A DNA stretch of 64,000 nt from Streptantibioticus cattleyicolor NRRL 8057 = DSM 46488 (GTDB lineage Bacteria > Actinomycetota > Actinomycetes > Streptomycetales > Streptomycetaceae): positions 1,984,001-2,048,000 of the forward strand of contig NC_017586.1 of the NCBI RefSeq assembly GCF_000240165.1, written 5' to 3'. The notes below the pieces were generated by a model that worked only from the letters and a program-made list of their open reading frames with translations, had not been told where the DNA came from and did not search any database. Each line of letters opens with the position of its first letter. The first letter of the stretch is position 1. Positions 25,955 through 35,554 of the stretch are shown in pieces. The position numbers and the translations under genes were made by a program.

Positions 25955-27460
25955 TCAGCGGGTCGGGTGGGCGGGGTGCTCGGCGGCGGTCGCCTGGTGG
26001 ATCTGCTTCCAGGACTTGGGCTGGTGCGGGGAGACGGCCGCGCGCAGACCGGCCTTGGCGGCGGTGGCGGTGGCGGGCCTGGCGGGGGTGTAGAGCCAGG
26101 TGGTGAAGAAGTCGCCGAGCTTCTTGCCGGAGATCTTCTCGGCGAGCTTCTGGAAGTCGGCGATACGGGCGTTGCCGTAGGCGTGGGTGGCGGTCCAGGT
26201 GCGCAGGATGCTGAAGAACGCCTTGTCGCCGACGGTGTTGCGCAGCGCCTGGAGGGCTTCGGCGCCGCGGTCGTAGACGGCGGCGTCGAACTGCTTGTCG
26301 GCGCCGGGGTCACCGGGCTTGACGGTCCAGAAGGGGTCGTTCGCCGGGTGCGAGGAGTAGACGTAGTCGGCGAGTTCCTGCGTGGTGCCCTCGCCGACGT
26401 GCTCCGACCACAGCCACTGGGCGTAGCTGGCGAAGCCCTCGTTGAGCCAGATGTCCTGCCAGCGCTCCAGCGAGACGTCGTCGCCGAACCACTGGTGGGC
26501 CAGTTCGTGGACGACCACCGAGACGTTGGAGCCCTTGGCGAAGTCGGCCGGGCTGTAGTAGGGCCGGGTCTGGGTCTCCAGCGCGTAGTGGGTGGTGGTG
26601 TTGGGCACGTAGCCGCCGACCGAGTCGAACGGGTAGCGGCCGAAGATCGAGCTCTCCCAGTCGATGACCTCGCCGGTGCGCTCCACGCTGGCGCGGGCCG
26701 CCGCCGCGTTGTCGCCGAGGTCCTTGCTGTAGGCGTTGATCACCGGCACGCCGCCGTCGGTGGTGCCGGTGGTGATGTCGAACTTGCCGACCGCGAGGGT
26801 GGCCAGGTAGGTGGCCTGCGGCTTGTTCTGCCGCCAGGAGTAGCGGGTCCAGCCGGCCTGTGAACTGGGCGTCGCGGGAAGGCCGTTGGAGATGGCCTGG
26901 GTGCCGTCGGGTACGGCGACCGAGACGTCGAAGGTGGCCTTGTCCGAGGGGTGGTCGTTGCTGGGGAACCACCACCAGGCCGACTCGGGCTCGTCGGCGG
27001 CGACCGCGCCGTCCGGGGTGCGCTGCCAGGCGGTGAAGCCGTTGACCACCACCTTGGAGGGGACGCCGGAGTAACGCACCACGATGGTGACGTCCGAGCC
27101 CTTGGCCAGCGGCTTGGCCGGGGTGATCCGCAGCTTGTGGGCGGCGGGGTCCTCGCTGAAGGCCGCCTTGTGCCCGTCGACCCGGACGTCCTGGACGCCG
27201 AGGGAGAAGTCGAGGTCGAAGCCGGACAGGTCCTGCGTGGCGGTGGCCAGCAGGGTCGCCGTGCCGCTGAGGGCGTCGGTCTTCGGCTGGTAACGCAGCC
27301 GCAGGTCGTAGTGGGAGACGCGGTAGCCGCTGTTGCCGTACGTCGGGTAGTACGGGTCGCCGATGCCCGGCGCTCCGGGCGTCGGCTCGGCGGCGGCTGC
27401 CGGGATCGCCAGCAGCAACGCGAGCGCGGACGCGGCCGAAGCGATGGCTCTCTTGCGCAC
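25955..27460 (-). CDS. Secreted M1-family aminopeptidase
   Basis: Zinc aminopeptidase with a signal peptide (1-24, cleavage after AAAA). The zinc motif HELAH is at 318-322 with the third ligand Glu341 in LNEGFASYAQW; ALETQ at 293-297 takes the place of the GAMEN substrate-binding motif. The 501-residue length is the short M1 type with N-terminal beta domain and catalytic domain and no C-terminal helical domain. It likely digests peptides outside the cell. It has its own terminator. Confidence 0.9.
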   Translation of the reverse strand: MRKRAIASAASALALLLAIPAAAAEPTPGAPGIGDPYYPTYGNSGYRVSHYDLRLRYQPKTDALSGTATLLATATQDLSGFDLDFSLGVQDVRVDGHKAAFSEDPAAHKLRITPAKPLAKGSDVTIVVRYSGVPSKVVVNGFTAWQRTPDGAVAADEPESAWWWFPSNDHPSDKATFDVSVAVPDGTQAISNGLPATPSSQAGWTRYSWRQNKPQATYLATLAVGKFDITTGTTDGGVPVINAYSKDLGDNAAAARASVERTGEVIDWESSIFGRYPFDSVGGYVPNTTTHYALETQTRPYYSPADFAKGSNVSVVVHELAHQWFGDDVSLERWQDIWLNEGFASYAQWLWSEHVGEGTTQELADYVYSSHPANDPFWTVKPGDPGADKQFDAAVYDRGAEALQALRNTVGDKAFFSILRTWTATHAYGNARIADFQKLAEKISGKKLGDFFTTWLYTPARPATATAAKAGLRAAVSPHQPKSWKQIHQATAAEHPAHPTR

Positions 27461-27589
27461 AGGTCCTCCAACTCGGGGGCTCGAACCAGGGGTAGCGAGC
27501 GAACGGTTGGACGATATGCGGACGCGTGGCCGCGGGCCACCGGTTCTCAGGTGCCTGTCATGAAAGCTTCATGGCCGGGCAATACAAAC

Positions 27590-27622
27590 GCGCCACCTTC
27601 GCGGGCGGTGCGAAGGTGGCGC
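27590..27622 (-). terminator. Terminator after class B PBP gene
   Basis: Perfect 13-base-pair inverted repeat (GCGCCACCTTCGC) with a 7-base loop, 35 bases beyond the stop at 27657. Confidence 0.75.
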
Positions 27623-27656
27623 GCGGTGGCGGCGTACCGCCTGGTCAGGAGGTGCG

Positions 27657-29114
27657 TCAGGAGGTGCCCAGGGCCGCCTTCGTCATCGCCTTGGCGATCG
27701 GTCCGGCCATGCCGTTGCCGCTGATCTCCGAGCGGACGCCGTCGGGGTCGTCGACCATGACGGCCACCGCGATCTCCTTGCCCGCGCTGTTCTTGGCGTA
27801 GGAGACGAACCAGGCGTACGGGTTGCCGCTGTTGTCGACGCCGTGCTGGGCGGTGCCGGTCTTGCCGCCGACCTCCATGCCGGGTATCTGCGCGTTGACG
27901 CCGGTGCCCTGCTGGACGACGCTCACCATGGCCGAGCGCAGCTGTTCGGCGGTGCGGGCGCTGACCGGGTGGGACTTGACGCTGGTGGAGATGGTCTGGA
28001 GGGCGTCGCCGCCGCCGTCGACCACCTTGGTGACCAGCCGGGGCTGCATCAGCTCGCCGTTGTTGGCGATCGCGGCGCCCACCATGGCCATCTGCAGCGG
28101 GGTGGCGCGCACGTCGAACTGGCCGATACCGGTCTGCCCGGTCGAGGACTTCGGCATGCCGGTCGGGTAGACGCTGGTCGCGACGCTGATCGGGATCTCC
28201 AGCTTGCTGTCGTCGAAGCCGAACTTGTCGGCCATCGCCTTGACCTTGTCCTGGCCGAGGTCGATCGCCATCTTGGCGAAGACGGTGTTGCAGGAGTACT
28301 CCAGCGCCACGCGTATGGAGGCGTCCTTGCAGGGCGCGGAGGCGTTCTCGTTGGGCAGCGGGTTGAGCGTGCCGGGCAGGGTGTACGGGTAGGGGCTGTC
28401 GGTCTTCTGGTCGACGGAGGAGTACAGGTTGTTCTCCAGCGCCGCGGCGGCGACCACGAGCTTGAACGTGGAGCCGGGCGGGTACGTCTCGCGGATCGCC
28501 CGGTTGTTCATCGGCTGCTGCTTGTCGGTGGTGTACTGCACCCACGCCTTGGCGTCCGCCTTGGAACTTCCGGCGATCTTCGACGGGTCGTAGGAGGGGG
28601 CGCTGACCAGGCCGAGGACGTCACCGGTCTTGGGATCGAGGGCGACGGCGGCGCCGTGCCGGTTGCCCAGGCCGTCGAAGGCGGCCTTCTGCACGGCCGG
28701 GTCGATGGTGGTGAGCACGTCACCCGGCTTGCCGTTCTTACCGGTGAGTACGTCGAAGAGGCTCTTGGTGCGGCTGTCGGTGCCGTTGAGCACGTTCTGG
28801 TAGACGCCCTCCAGCTGGGTGGCGCCGTACACCTGGGAGCTGTAGCCGGTGACGGGCGCGTAGAGGCCGCCGTTGGGGTAGGTGCGCTTGTACGCGAAGT
28901 CGCTGCCGGTGGTGCGGGCGGAGCCGGTGATCGGCTTTCCGGCCACGATGATGTCACCGAACGGGTTCGCATACCTCGCGATCATGTTCCGTCGGTTGTG
29001 CTTGTCGTCGGCGAGCGCCTGCCCCTTGACCGCCTGGACCCAACTGGCCCGCGCCATGACGGCGATGACCAGCAGCAGACAGAAAATCGATGTACGCCTG
29101 ATCGTCTTGTTCAT
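27657..29114 (-). CDS. Class B penicillin-binding protein (PbpA-like transpeptidase)
   Basis: Cell-wall transpeptidase anchored by one N-terminal membrane helix (8-25). The transpeptidase motifs are all there: STFK at 215-218, SCN at 274-276 and KTG at 418-420. The N-terminal non-catalytic part is short, so the 485-residue protein is of the actinobacterial PbpA type rather than FtsI. ATG 29114 is the first start with a membrane anchor; in-frame sequence upstream runs on for 2.7 kb without protein-like composition. No rodA/ftsW partner is adjacent, and the next gene is divergent. Confidence 0.9.
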   Translation of the reverse strand: MNKTIRRTSIFCLLLVIAVMARASWVQAVKGQALADDKHNRRNMIARYANPFGDIIVAGKPITGSARTTGSDFAYKRTYPNGGLYAPVTGYSSQVYGATQLEGVYQNVLNGTDSRTKSLFDVLTGKNGKPGDVLTTIDPAVQKAAFDGLGNRHGAAVALDPKTGDVLGLVSAPSYDPSKIAGSSKADAKAWVQYTTDKQQPMNNRAIRETYPPGSTFKLVVAAAALENNLYSSVDQKTDSPYPYTLPGTLNPLPNENASAPCKDASIRVALEYSCNTVFAKMAIDLGQDKVKAMADKFGFDDSKLEIPISVATSVYPTGMPKSSTGQTGIGQFDVRATPLQMAMVGAAIANNGELMQPRLVTKVVDGGGDALQTISTSVKSHPVSARTAEQLRSAMVSVVQQGTGVNAQIPGMEVGGKTGTAQHGVDNSGNPYAWFVSYAKNSAGKEIAVAVMVDDPDGVRSEISGNGMAGPIAKAMTKAALGTS

Positions 29115-29219
29115 CCCGGGGAAAGGACGAACGGGGAGGGCGGTTGGTTCCCTCGGGTGACGCACACCGCACCGGCGGTCCCCGGGCCGGAGGCAAAGGC
29201 GACCCGATATGTTCGGATT

Positions 29220-30503
29220 GTGAGGAGCAGCCGATTCCGTGCGGCGCTGGAGGCGCTGGGCACCGCCGTCTCCGCCCACCAGGGCATGACCACCCCCCTG
29301 CTGGCGGTGATGGCGGTCTGCGTCGCCGACATCCTCGTCGGCCCCAACCACTTCCTCGCCCCGCTGATGGTGGTCGCCCCGGCGCTGGCGGTGGCCACCA
29401 CGACCTGGCGGCGCACCCTGGTGGTGGGGGCGGTGGGGGGCCTGGCGCAGGCGGTGCTGGTCCGCTACGACGCCACGCTGACCAGCCACGACCGCCGGAT
29501 CCTGGCCGGGATGGCGGTCGGCTACCTGACGGTGGTGCTCTTCAGCGCCTACGGGGCGTGGTGGCGGGAGCTGCGGTCCCGGCAGTTCCAGGCGGTGGTC
29601 TCGGTGGCCGAGGCGGCCCAGCGGGCCCTGCTGCGTCCGCCCGGGCCGCGGGTGGGCGGGCTGCGGCTGGCGGTGCGCTACTCCTCGGCGGCCGACGCGG
29701 CCCAGATCGGCGGCGACCTGTACGCGGTGCTGGACACCCCGTACGGCGTACGGGTCCTCATCGGCGACGTGCGCGGCAAGGGGCTGGACGCGGTGCAGAC
29801 CTCGGCGGTGGTGCTGGGGGCCTTCCGGGAGGCCGCCTACGACGAGGACGAGCTGACCGGGGTGGCCCGGCGGGTGGACGCCAGCGTGGCGCGGCACGTG
29901 CCGGACGGCGAGTTCACCACCGCGCTCTTCGCCGAGTTCCCGGGCGGCGAGGGGGCGCCGGCCGGGAACGAGATCGAGATGCTGCACTACGGCCACGTCC
30001 CCGGGCTCAAGGTGGCCCCGGACGCCACCGTCACCACGCTGGAGCCCCCGGAGCCGTGGGTGCCGCTGGGGCTGACCCGTTTCGTCACCGGCGCCCCGGT
30101 GCCGTGGCGGGTGCCGCTGAGCCCGGACGACGTCCTGGTGCTGTGCACCGACGGGGTGGTGGAGGCGCGCGGCCACGCGGACGGGGAGTTCTACCCGCTG
30201 GCGGAGCGGATCGGCCCGCTGGTCGCCGGGGCCGCCGACGACCTGGAGGCCGCCGTCGAACAGGTCTCGGCGGATCTGCTGGAGTTCACCGCGGGGACGC
30301 GGACGGACGACTCGGTGCTGCTGTTGCTGGCCCGGGGGCGTCCGGCCGTCTCCGGGGTCACCGGGGTGGCGCACGCCCCGGTGGGAGCGGATCAGCGGGC
30401 GTTGCGGGCCAGGTCGAGCGCGTACTCGGGCCACCACTGGCCGGCCGGGGGTCCGCCGTTGCAGGGGCCGTCGGACTCGCCGGGGGGCTTGACCCACAGG
30501 TAG
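29220..30503 (+). CDS. Membrane-anchored PP2C-type (SpoIIE-like) phosphatase
   Basis: Protein serine phosphatase. Three to four hydrophobic segments (about 28-110) precede a SpoIIE/PP2C domain: ARSSAADAAQIGGDLYAV-like metal site (QIGGDLY), VLIGDVRGKGLDA, and the end motif TDDSVLLLL. Such proteins act on anti-sigma antagonists. The domain ends near base 30340, but no stop occurs until 30503, giving about 50 extra residues that overlap the convergent GH6 gene by 112 bases; that tail looks non-native. GTG 29220 is the likely start; GTG 29157 would also be in frame. Confidence 0.8.
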   Translation: MRSSRFRAALEALGTAVSAHQGMTTPLLAVMAVCVADILVGPNHFLAPLMVVAPALAVATTTWRRTLVVGAVGGLAQAVLVRYDATLTSHDRRILAGMAVGYLTVVLFSAYGAWWRELRSRQFQAVVSVAEAAQRALLRPPGPRVGGLRLAVRYSSAADAAQIGGDLYAVLDTPYGVRVLIGDVRGKGLDAVQTSAVVLGAFREAAYDEDELTGVARRVDASVARHVPDGEFTTALFAEFPGGEGAPAGNEIEMLHYGHVPGLKVAPDATVTTLEPPEPWVPLGLTRFVTGAPVPWRVPLSPDDVLVLCTDGVVEARGHADGEFYPLAERIGPLVAGAADDLEAAVEQVSADLLEFTAGTRTDDSVLLLLARGRPAVSGVTGVAHAPVGADQRALRARSSAYSGHHWPAGGPPLQGPSDSPGGLTHR

Positions 30504-31402
30504 GCGTCGAGGAGCTTGCGGCCGGTACGGGTGGTGGGCGGGGTGCCCAGGGCCCGGCCGGGCGGGTTGCACCAGCCCTGCTGGGGGTCGCGGCCGGCCA
30601 GCGGGCCGTTGCCGTTGCGGCTGGTGTCGATCACGAAGTGCTTGCCGCCGAGCGCCTCGGACAGCCGCAGCCCGTAGGCGGTACTGGCCCGGGTGGTCTG
30701 GAAGTTGGAGGTGTTCAGGGCGAACCCGGCCGCCCGGTCGACCCCGGCGCGCCGCAGCGGTCCGGCCATCCGCAGCGGGTCGGTGATCCAGCCGGAGTTG
30801 CCGGCGTCCAGGTAGACCGCGGTGGCCGGCAGCGAGGTGAGCCGGCCGACCGCGTAGGCCAGCAGCGCATACCGTTCGTCCTGGTAGCGGGGCGGGGTGC
30901 AGCCGTCCACCATGTGGGCGACGGCGTCGGGCTCCAGCACCACGGTGGCCGGGCGGGGGCCGATCCCGGCGGCGAGGCGGTCGACCCAGGAGCGGTAGGC
31001 GGTGCCGTCGGGTGCGCCGCCGCCGGAGAACTGGCCGCAGTCGCGGTGCGGGATGTCGTAGGCCACCAGCAGGGCGCGGCGGCCGGCGGCTGCGGCCTGC
31101 CGGGTGTAGCGGGCGGCCTGCCCCTCGGGGTCGTCGCCGCCGATCCACTTTCCGGCCGGCTGGCGGGCGATCCGGTCGAGCAGCGCCGCGTCGGCGTCGT
31201 GGCCGTCCGCGCGCCACTGCTCGCGCTGCTGGACGGCGGCGCTGTCCGGGTCGGCCCAGAACGGGGCGCCGGGGAGCGCGGGGGCGGCGTGGGAGGTCTC
31301 GGTACGCGGCGCCCGGCCGGGCGAGGAGCACCCGGCCACCAGCAGCGCGACGCCCACCAGCGCGGCGGCGAGCGCGCCGGGACGGGCCGGGTGTGCGGAC
31401 AT
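30392..31402 (-). CDS. GH6 family glycoside hydrolase, lipoprotein
   Basis: Cellulase-type beta-1,4-glucan hydrolase. The N-terminus is a lipoprotein signal with lipobox LVAGC (Cys about 24), so the enzyme is membrane-anchored outside the cell. GH6 features are YDIPHRDCGQFSGGG (catalytic Asp region), VVLEPDAVAHM, YLDAGNSGW, NTSNFQTT and the C-terminal YLWVKPPGESDGPC. ATG 31402 follows GGGGAGTGG. There is no cellulose-binding module. I looked for the CebR operator TGGGAGCGCTCCCA upstream and did not find it. Confidence 0.88.
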   Translation of the reverse strand: MSAHPARPGALAAALVGVALLVAGCSSPGRAPRTETSHAAPALPGAPFWADPDSAAVQQREQWRADGHDADAALLDRIARQPAGKWIGGDDPEGQAARYTRQAAAAGRRALLVAYDIPHRDCGQFSGGGAPDGTAYRSWVDRLAAGIGPRPATVVLEPDAVAHMVDGCTPPRYQDERYALLAYAVGRLTSLPATAVYLDAGNSGWITDPLRMAGPLRRAGVDRAAGFALNTSNFQTTRASTAYGLRLSEALGGKHFVIDTSRNGNGPLAGRDPQQGWCNPPGRALGTPPTTRTGRKLLDAYLWVKPPGESDGPCNGGPPAGQWWPEYALDLARNAR

Positions 31403-31910
31403 CCACTCCCCCGTTCGACGACGAGACGAGACGACGCTGACCGAGGCGGCCGGCGGCCGGGCCGCCCCTGGCCCGCCCGGGGCCCACCCCGCCGCCGCGC
31501 GCCGCGCAGCGGGCGCACCGTGACGCCGCCGGGCCCGGCACGGCACGCGGGTGCGGCACCGGCCGGCTGCCATGCTGGCACACCCCGCCGGGCACCACCG
31601 CCGGGCGCGGCCGGTGGCGGCGGCACGCCACCCGACCGGTCCCGGCCGGGCACCGGTCACCCTGCGCGGCCGTTCCCTGACCTGGCGTCAACTCGCCCTG
31701 TACGTGGCGTCGTCGGCGCTCTACGGTGGACGGGACGGCCCGCCCGGCGGGGCGTCCTGCCGTCGGCCCGAACGGCGGAATCCATGGGCCTCCCCGGCCG
31801 CGCCGGACCACTCCCGCAGTCCGGAGGGCGCAACGGGAAGGGCCGCCGGGTCGGCGGTGCCGGGGGGAGCGGGCCGCCGACCGCGGCGCCCCGCCACGAC
31901 GGGCGGCGGG
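31403..31910. other. 508-base gap with no gene seen
   Basis: Very GC-rich sequence between the GH6 gene and the NagD-like gene. Neither strand gives a protein-like frame. A TTGACG lies on the minus strand near 31685 but lacks a matching -10. I see nothing else. Confidence 0.4.
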
Positions 31911-32690
31911 TCAGACCAGGTCGATCAGGTCGGCGATGGAGTCGACCACCCGGGACGGGCGGAACGGGTGGCGTTCGATGTCGGCGGGGTGGGTGAGCCC
32001 GGTGAGCACCAGGAAGGTCTCCATGCCGGCCTCCAGTCCGGCGAGCACGTCGGTGTCCATCCGGTCGCCGATCATGGCGGAGGTCTCGGAGTGGGCGCCG
32101 ATGGCGTTGAGGCCGGCCCGCATCATCAGCGGGTTGGGCTTGCCGACGAAGTACGGTTCCTTGCCGGTGGCCTTGGTGATCAGGGCGGCCACCGAGCCGG
32201 TGGCGGGGAGCGCGCCCTCGGCCGACGGCCCGGTCTCGTCCGGGTTGGTGGCGATGAACCGGGCGCCGGCGTTGATCAGCCGGATCGCCTTGGTGAGCGC
32301 CTCGAAGGAGTAGGTGCGGGTCTCCCCCAGCACCACGTAGTCGGGGTCGGCGTCGGTGAGCACGTAGCCGATGTCGTGCAGCGCGGTGGTGAGCCCGGCC
32401 TCGCCGATGACGTAGGCGGTGCCGCCGGGGCGCTGGTCGTCCAGGAACTTCGCGGTGGCCAGCGCGGAGGTCCAGATGGCCTCGACGGGCACGTCGAGAC
32501 CCATCCGGGCGAGCCGGGCGTGCAGGTCGCGCGGGGTGTAGATGGAGTTGTTGGTGAGCACCAGGAAGGGCTTGCCGGAGCCGCGCAGCCGCTTGATGAA
32601 CTCGTCGGCGCCGGGCACCGGGATGCCCTCGTGGATCAGCACCCCGTCCATGTCGGTGAGCCATGACTCGATGGGCTTGCGCTCTGACAC
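31911..32690 (-). CDS. HAD-IIA phosphatase (NagD-like)
   Basis: Cytoplasmic phosphatase. HAD motif I is DMDGVLIHEG (Asp13, Asp15), motif II LVLTNNS, motif III Lys in VGKPNPLMM, and motif IV MIGDRMDTDV. A C2B cap lies between, as in NagD, which hydrolyses nucleotide or sugar phosphates. It stands alone between the GH6 gene and the phosphonate operon. Any tie to GlcNAc use is only by family name. Confidence 0.88.
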   Translation of the reverse strand: MSERKPIESWLTDMDGVLIHEGIPVPGADEFIKRLRGSGKPFLVLTNNSIYTPRDLHARLARMGLDVPVEAIWTSALATAKFLDDQRPGGTAYVIGEAGLTTALHDIGYVLTDADPDYVVLGETRTYSFEALTKAIRLINAGARFIATNPDETGPSAEGALPATGSVAALITKATGKEPYFVGKPNPLMMRAGLNAIGAHSETSAMIGDRMDTDVLAGLEAGMETFLVLTGLTHPADIERHPFRPSRVVDSIADLIDLV

Positions 32691-32788
32691 GGGGACGTCT
32701 CCTCAGTCCGGAACGGTTGGGCCCAGGGTAGCCGGTGGCCGGCGCGGGGCGCGGGGGCGTCCGGCTGCCGGTCACCGGCGGGCGGCGG

Positions 32789-33844
32789 TCAGCTGCCGGT
32801 GGCCGTCTTCCAGGCGGAGACGTATCCGTCGAGTTCGCCGTTGATCTTCTTCCAGTCGGGCTGGAAGACGTCGACGCCGGACATGACGCGGCGCAGCGCG
32901 TCGGCGTTCTTGTCGGTGGGGTGGACGTCGGTGCGGGAGGGGAAGCCGCCGCCGATCGCGGAGACCTCCCGCTGCACCTCGGGGGAGAGCAGGTAGTCGA
33001 GGAACTTCTTGGCGTTGGCGGTGTGGGGGGCGTTCGCGACCAGGCCGGCGGCGTAGGGCAGGGCGAAGGTGGTGGGCCGGCCGCCGCCGTCCGGGGCGGG
33101 GAAGAAGATGCCCTGGGAGGGCATGGAGGCGGTGTCGGCGTAGTTCATCTGCACGTCGCCGTTGGCGACCAGCAGTTCGCCCTTGTCCACCTTGGCGGCC
33201 AGGGCGCCGGTGGACTTCGACGGGCCGACGTTGTTGGCCTGGAGCTTCTTGAGGAAGCCCATCGCCTTGTCCTGGCCGCCGAAGTCGTGCACGGCCTTGA
33301 TCAGCACCGCGGTGCCGTCCCCGGCGACGCCCGGCGTGGAGTACTGGATCCTGCCCTTGAACCGGGGGTCGAGCAGGTCGCTCCAGGTCCTGGGGGGCCG
33401 CGGGAGCTGCTTGGTGTTGTAGACGAAGCACAGGTAGTTGTCGACGACGGAGGTCCACTTGCCGTCCGGGTCCTTGTCCGTCGCCGTGACCTTGTCCGAG
33501 CCGGCCGGGCGGTAGGCGGCGAGCAGCCCCTTGGCGTCGGCCTGCTGGATGAAGGGCGGCAGGGTGACGACCACGTCGGCCTGGGTGTTGGCCCGTTCGC
33601 GGGCGAGGCGCTGGACCATCTCGCCGGAGCCGCCCTCCACGTAGTCGACCTTGATGCCGGTCCTGGCCTGGAAGTCCTTGAAGACCTTGTCGTAGAAGCC
33701 GTCGCCGGTCTGCGACTTGAGCCCGTCGGCGCTGTAGACGGTGATCTCCTTGGCGTCGCCGGCCGCCGAGGTGCCGGCGCAGGCGGTCAGCGAGGCGCCC
33801 AGGGCGAGGACGGCGAGGACGGCGGTGACGGGGTTTTTGGGCAT
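32789..33844 (-). CDS. ABC substrate-binding lipoprotein, probable 2-aminoethylphosphonate
   Basis: Extracellular binding protein for an ABC importer. The lipobox LTACAG (Cys about 22) anchors it. The body is a type 2 periplasmic fold with KEITVYSADGLKSQTGDGFYDKVFKDFQ at the start, resembling iron and 2-aminoethylphosphonate binding proteins. The neighbouring permeases, ATPase, PhnX-like hydrolase and FAD oxidoreductase make aminoethylphosphonate the best substrate guess. ATG 33844 has AAGGAG upstream. Confidence 0.78.
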   Translation of the reverse strand: MPKNPVTAVLAVLALGASLTACAGTSAAGDAKEITVYSADGLKSQTGDGFYDKVFKDFQARTGIKVDYVEGGSGEMVQRLARERANTQADVVVTLPPFIQQADAKGLLAAYRPAGSDKVTATDKDPDGKWTSVVDNYLCFVYNTKQLPRPPRTWSDLLDPRFKGRIQYSTPGVAGDGTAVLIKAVHDFGGQDKAMGFLKKLQANNVGPSKSTGALAAKVDKGELLVANGDVQMNYADTASMPSQGIFFPAPDGGGRPTTFALPYAAGLVANAPHTANAKKFLDYLLSPEVQREVSAIGGGFPSRTDVHPTDKNADALRRVMSGVDVFQPDWKKINGELDGYVSAWKTATGS

Positions 33845-33888
33845 GGCGCGGGAAGCTCCTTGCTTCGGGTGGCGGTCGAGCGGGACGG

Positions 33889-34686
33889 TCAGCGGTACGA
33901 GGCCCGGGTACGTATCCGGGAGACGGCGAGGAGCACCAGCAAGGTGGCGGCCATCAGCACCACCGCCATGGCGGCCCCGGCGAAGAGGGCGCCGCGGTCG
34001 GTGGCGCCGAACAGGGTGACCGGCAGCGGCACCCAGCTCGGCGGGTAGAGCATCATCGTGGCGCTCAACTCGCCCATGGACAGCGCGAAGCAGAGCCCGG
34101 CGGCGGCGGTCAGCGACGGCAGCAGCAGCGGCAGCCGCACCCGCCACAGCACGTATCCGGGGCTCGCGCCCAAACTCGCCGCGCTCTGCTCGTAGGCCGG
34201 GTCGAGCCGGGTGAGCGCGGCGGACACCGACTGGTGGGCGAAGGCGGTGACGAGCACGGTGTGGGCCAGCACCACGATGGCGGGGGTGCCGTTGAGCAGC
34301 AGCGGCGGGGTGGAGAAGGCCACCAGCAGCGACAGCCCGACGACCACCGAGGGCACCGCCACCGGCAGCACGAACAGCGCCTCGACCACCCGTCGGCCGC
34401 GGCGGCGCAGCGCCTGCGCGGCCAGCGCCGCCCAGGTGCCCAGCGCCAGCGCGGCCACGCTGGCGACCACCGCGGTCACCAGCGAGGTGACCAGCGCGTG
34501 CAGGGCGTCCCCGTGCACGGCCTCGCGGTAGTGGGTCAGGGTGGGGCCGGAGGGGAAGGCGCCGCTCCAGCCGGTGGCGAACGAGGCCGCCACCACCACC
34601 GCGAACGGCAGCGCGAACAGCGGCAGGAACAGGACGAGGAAGACGGCCCGGGCGGCCCGGCGGCCGGCCCGGCTATGCACCAACAC
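33889..34686 (-). CDS. ABC importer permease, second subunit
   Basis: Inner-membrane subunit with six hydrophobic segments. The ABC-permease EAA loop is seen as YEQSAASLGASPGYVLWRVRLPLL. It overlaps the other permease gene by 14 bases, so the two are a pair in one operon. The conserved MGELSATMMLYP region in the last part is common in iron- and phosphonate-type importers. Confidence 0.83.
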   Translation of the reverse strand: MLVHSRAGRRAARAVFLVLFLPLFALPFAVVVAASFATGWSGAFPSGPTLTHYREAVHGDALHALVTSLVTAVVASVAALALGTWAALAAQALRRRGRRVVEALFVLPVAVPSVVVGLSLLVAFSTPPLLLNGTPAIVVLAHTVLVTAFAHQSVSAALTRLDPAYEQSAASLGASPGYVLWRVRLPLLLPSLTAAAGLCFALSMGELSATMMLYPPSWVPLPVTLFGATDRGALFAGAAMAVVLMAATLLVLLAVSRIRTRASYR

Positions 34687-35554
34687 GGCGTGCTCCGGCG
34701 GGGGTTCGGGACAGGACGATCCGGTAGATCCCGTACAGGGCGACCGAGAGCACCACGTTGACCACGGCGACCACGCAGGCGCCGGGGTAGTCGGACTCCA
34801 GGATCGCCTTGCCGTAGATCAGCATCGGCAGGGTGGTGACGCCCTTGGCGCCGGTGAACAGGACGATGCCGAACTCGTTGAGGCACATCACCAGCACCAG
34901 CGAACCGCCGGCCGCCAGCGAGGGCAGCGCCTCGGGCAGCACGATCCGGGCGACGATCCGCGGCGCGCGGGCGCCCAGCGAGGCGGCGGCCTCGATCTGC
35001 GCGGTGTCCACCTGCGAGAAGGCGGCCAGCAGCGGGCGCATCACGAACGGGGTGAAGTAGGTGACCTCGGCGAGCAGCACGCCCCAGGGGGTGTGCAGGA
35101 AGTCCACCGGCCCGCTCGCCGCGCCGGTGGCGTCGGTCCAGATGCCGTTGACGATGCCGGTGGTGCCGTAGACGAACAGCAGCGCCAGCGTGATCAGGAA
35201 CGACGGGAAGGCCAGGAAGATGTCGATGAACCTGCCGATCAGCCGGCCGCCGGGGAACGGCACGAACGCGATCACCAGCGCGAGGACGAACCCCAGCAGC
35301 AGGCAGCCGGCGGTGGCGCCGACCGCGATCAGCACGGTGTGCGCCAGCGCGGTGCGGAACCCCGCCGAGCCGAGGACCGCGGCGTAGGGGGCGAGCGAGT
35401 GGCCGCCGGAGTCGGGCGAGAAGGACTGCCGGACCACCAGGGCCAGCGGGTAGAGGAAGACCAGGGCGAGCAGGGCCACCGGCGGCACCGCCCACACCCA
35501 GCGCGGCACCCGTCCGGGGCCGGCGGCGGCGCGGGGCACCGTGGCGTCAGCCAT
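34673..35554 (-). CDS. ABC importer permease, first subunit
   Basis: Inner-membrane subunit of the same importer, with six hydrophobic segments and an EAA loop IEAAASLGARAPRIVARIVLPEALP. It overlaps the ATPase gene by eight bases at its start and the second permease at its end. A cytoplasmic extension (1-18) precedes the first helix. Confidence 0.84.
   Translation of the reverse strand: MADATVPRAAAGPGRVPRWVWAVPPVALLALVFLYPLALVVRQSFSPDSGGHSLAPYAAVLGSAGFRTALAHTVLIAVGATAGCLLLGFVLALVIAFVPFPGGRLIGRFIDIFLAFPSFLITLALLFVYGTTGIVNGIWTDATGAASGPVDFLHTPWGVLLAEVTYFTPFVMRPLLAAFSQVDTAQIEAAASLGARAPRIVARIVLPEALPSLAAGGSLVLVMCLNEFGIVLFTGAKGVTTLPMLIYGKAILESDYPGACVVAVVNVVLSVALYGIYRIVLSRTPAGARRVGA

Noticed and set aside
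31403-31500. CebR cellulose operator before the GH6 gene
   Set aside because: No TGGGAGCGCTCCCA-like sequence was found.
29115-31811. A very long minus-strand frame joining the PBP to upstream sequence (over 1300 codons)
   Set aside because: Composition upstream of 29114 is shadow sequence of the PP2C and GH6 genes; the PBP has its own membrane anchor at the start chosen.
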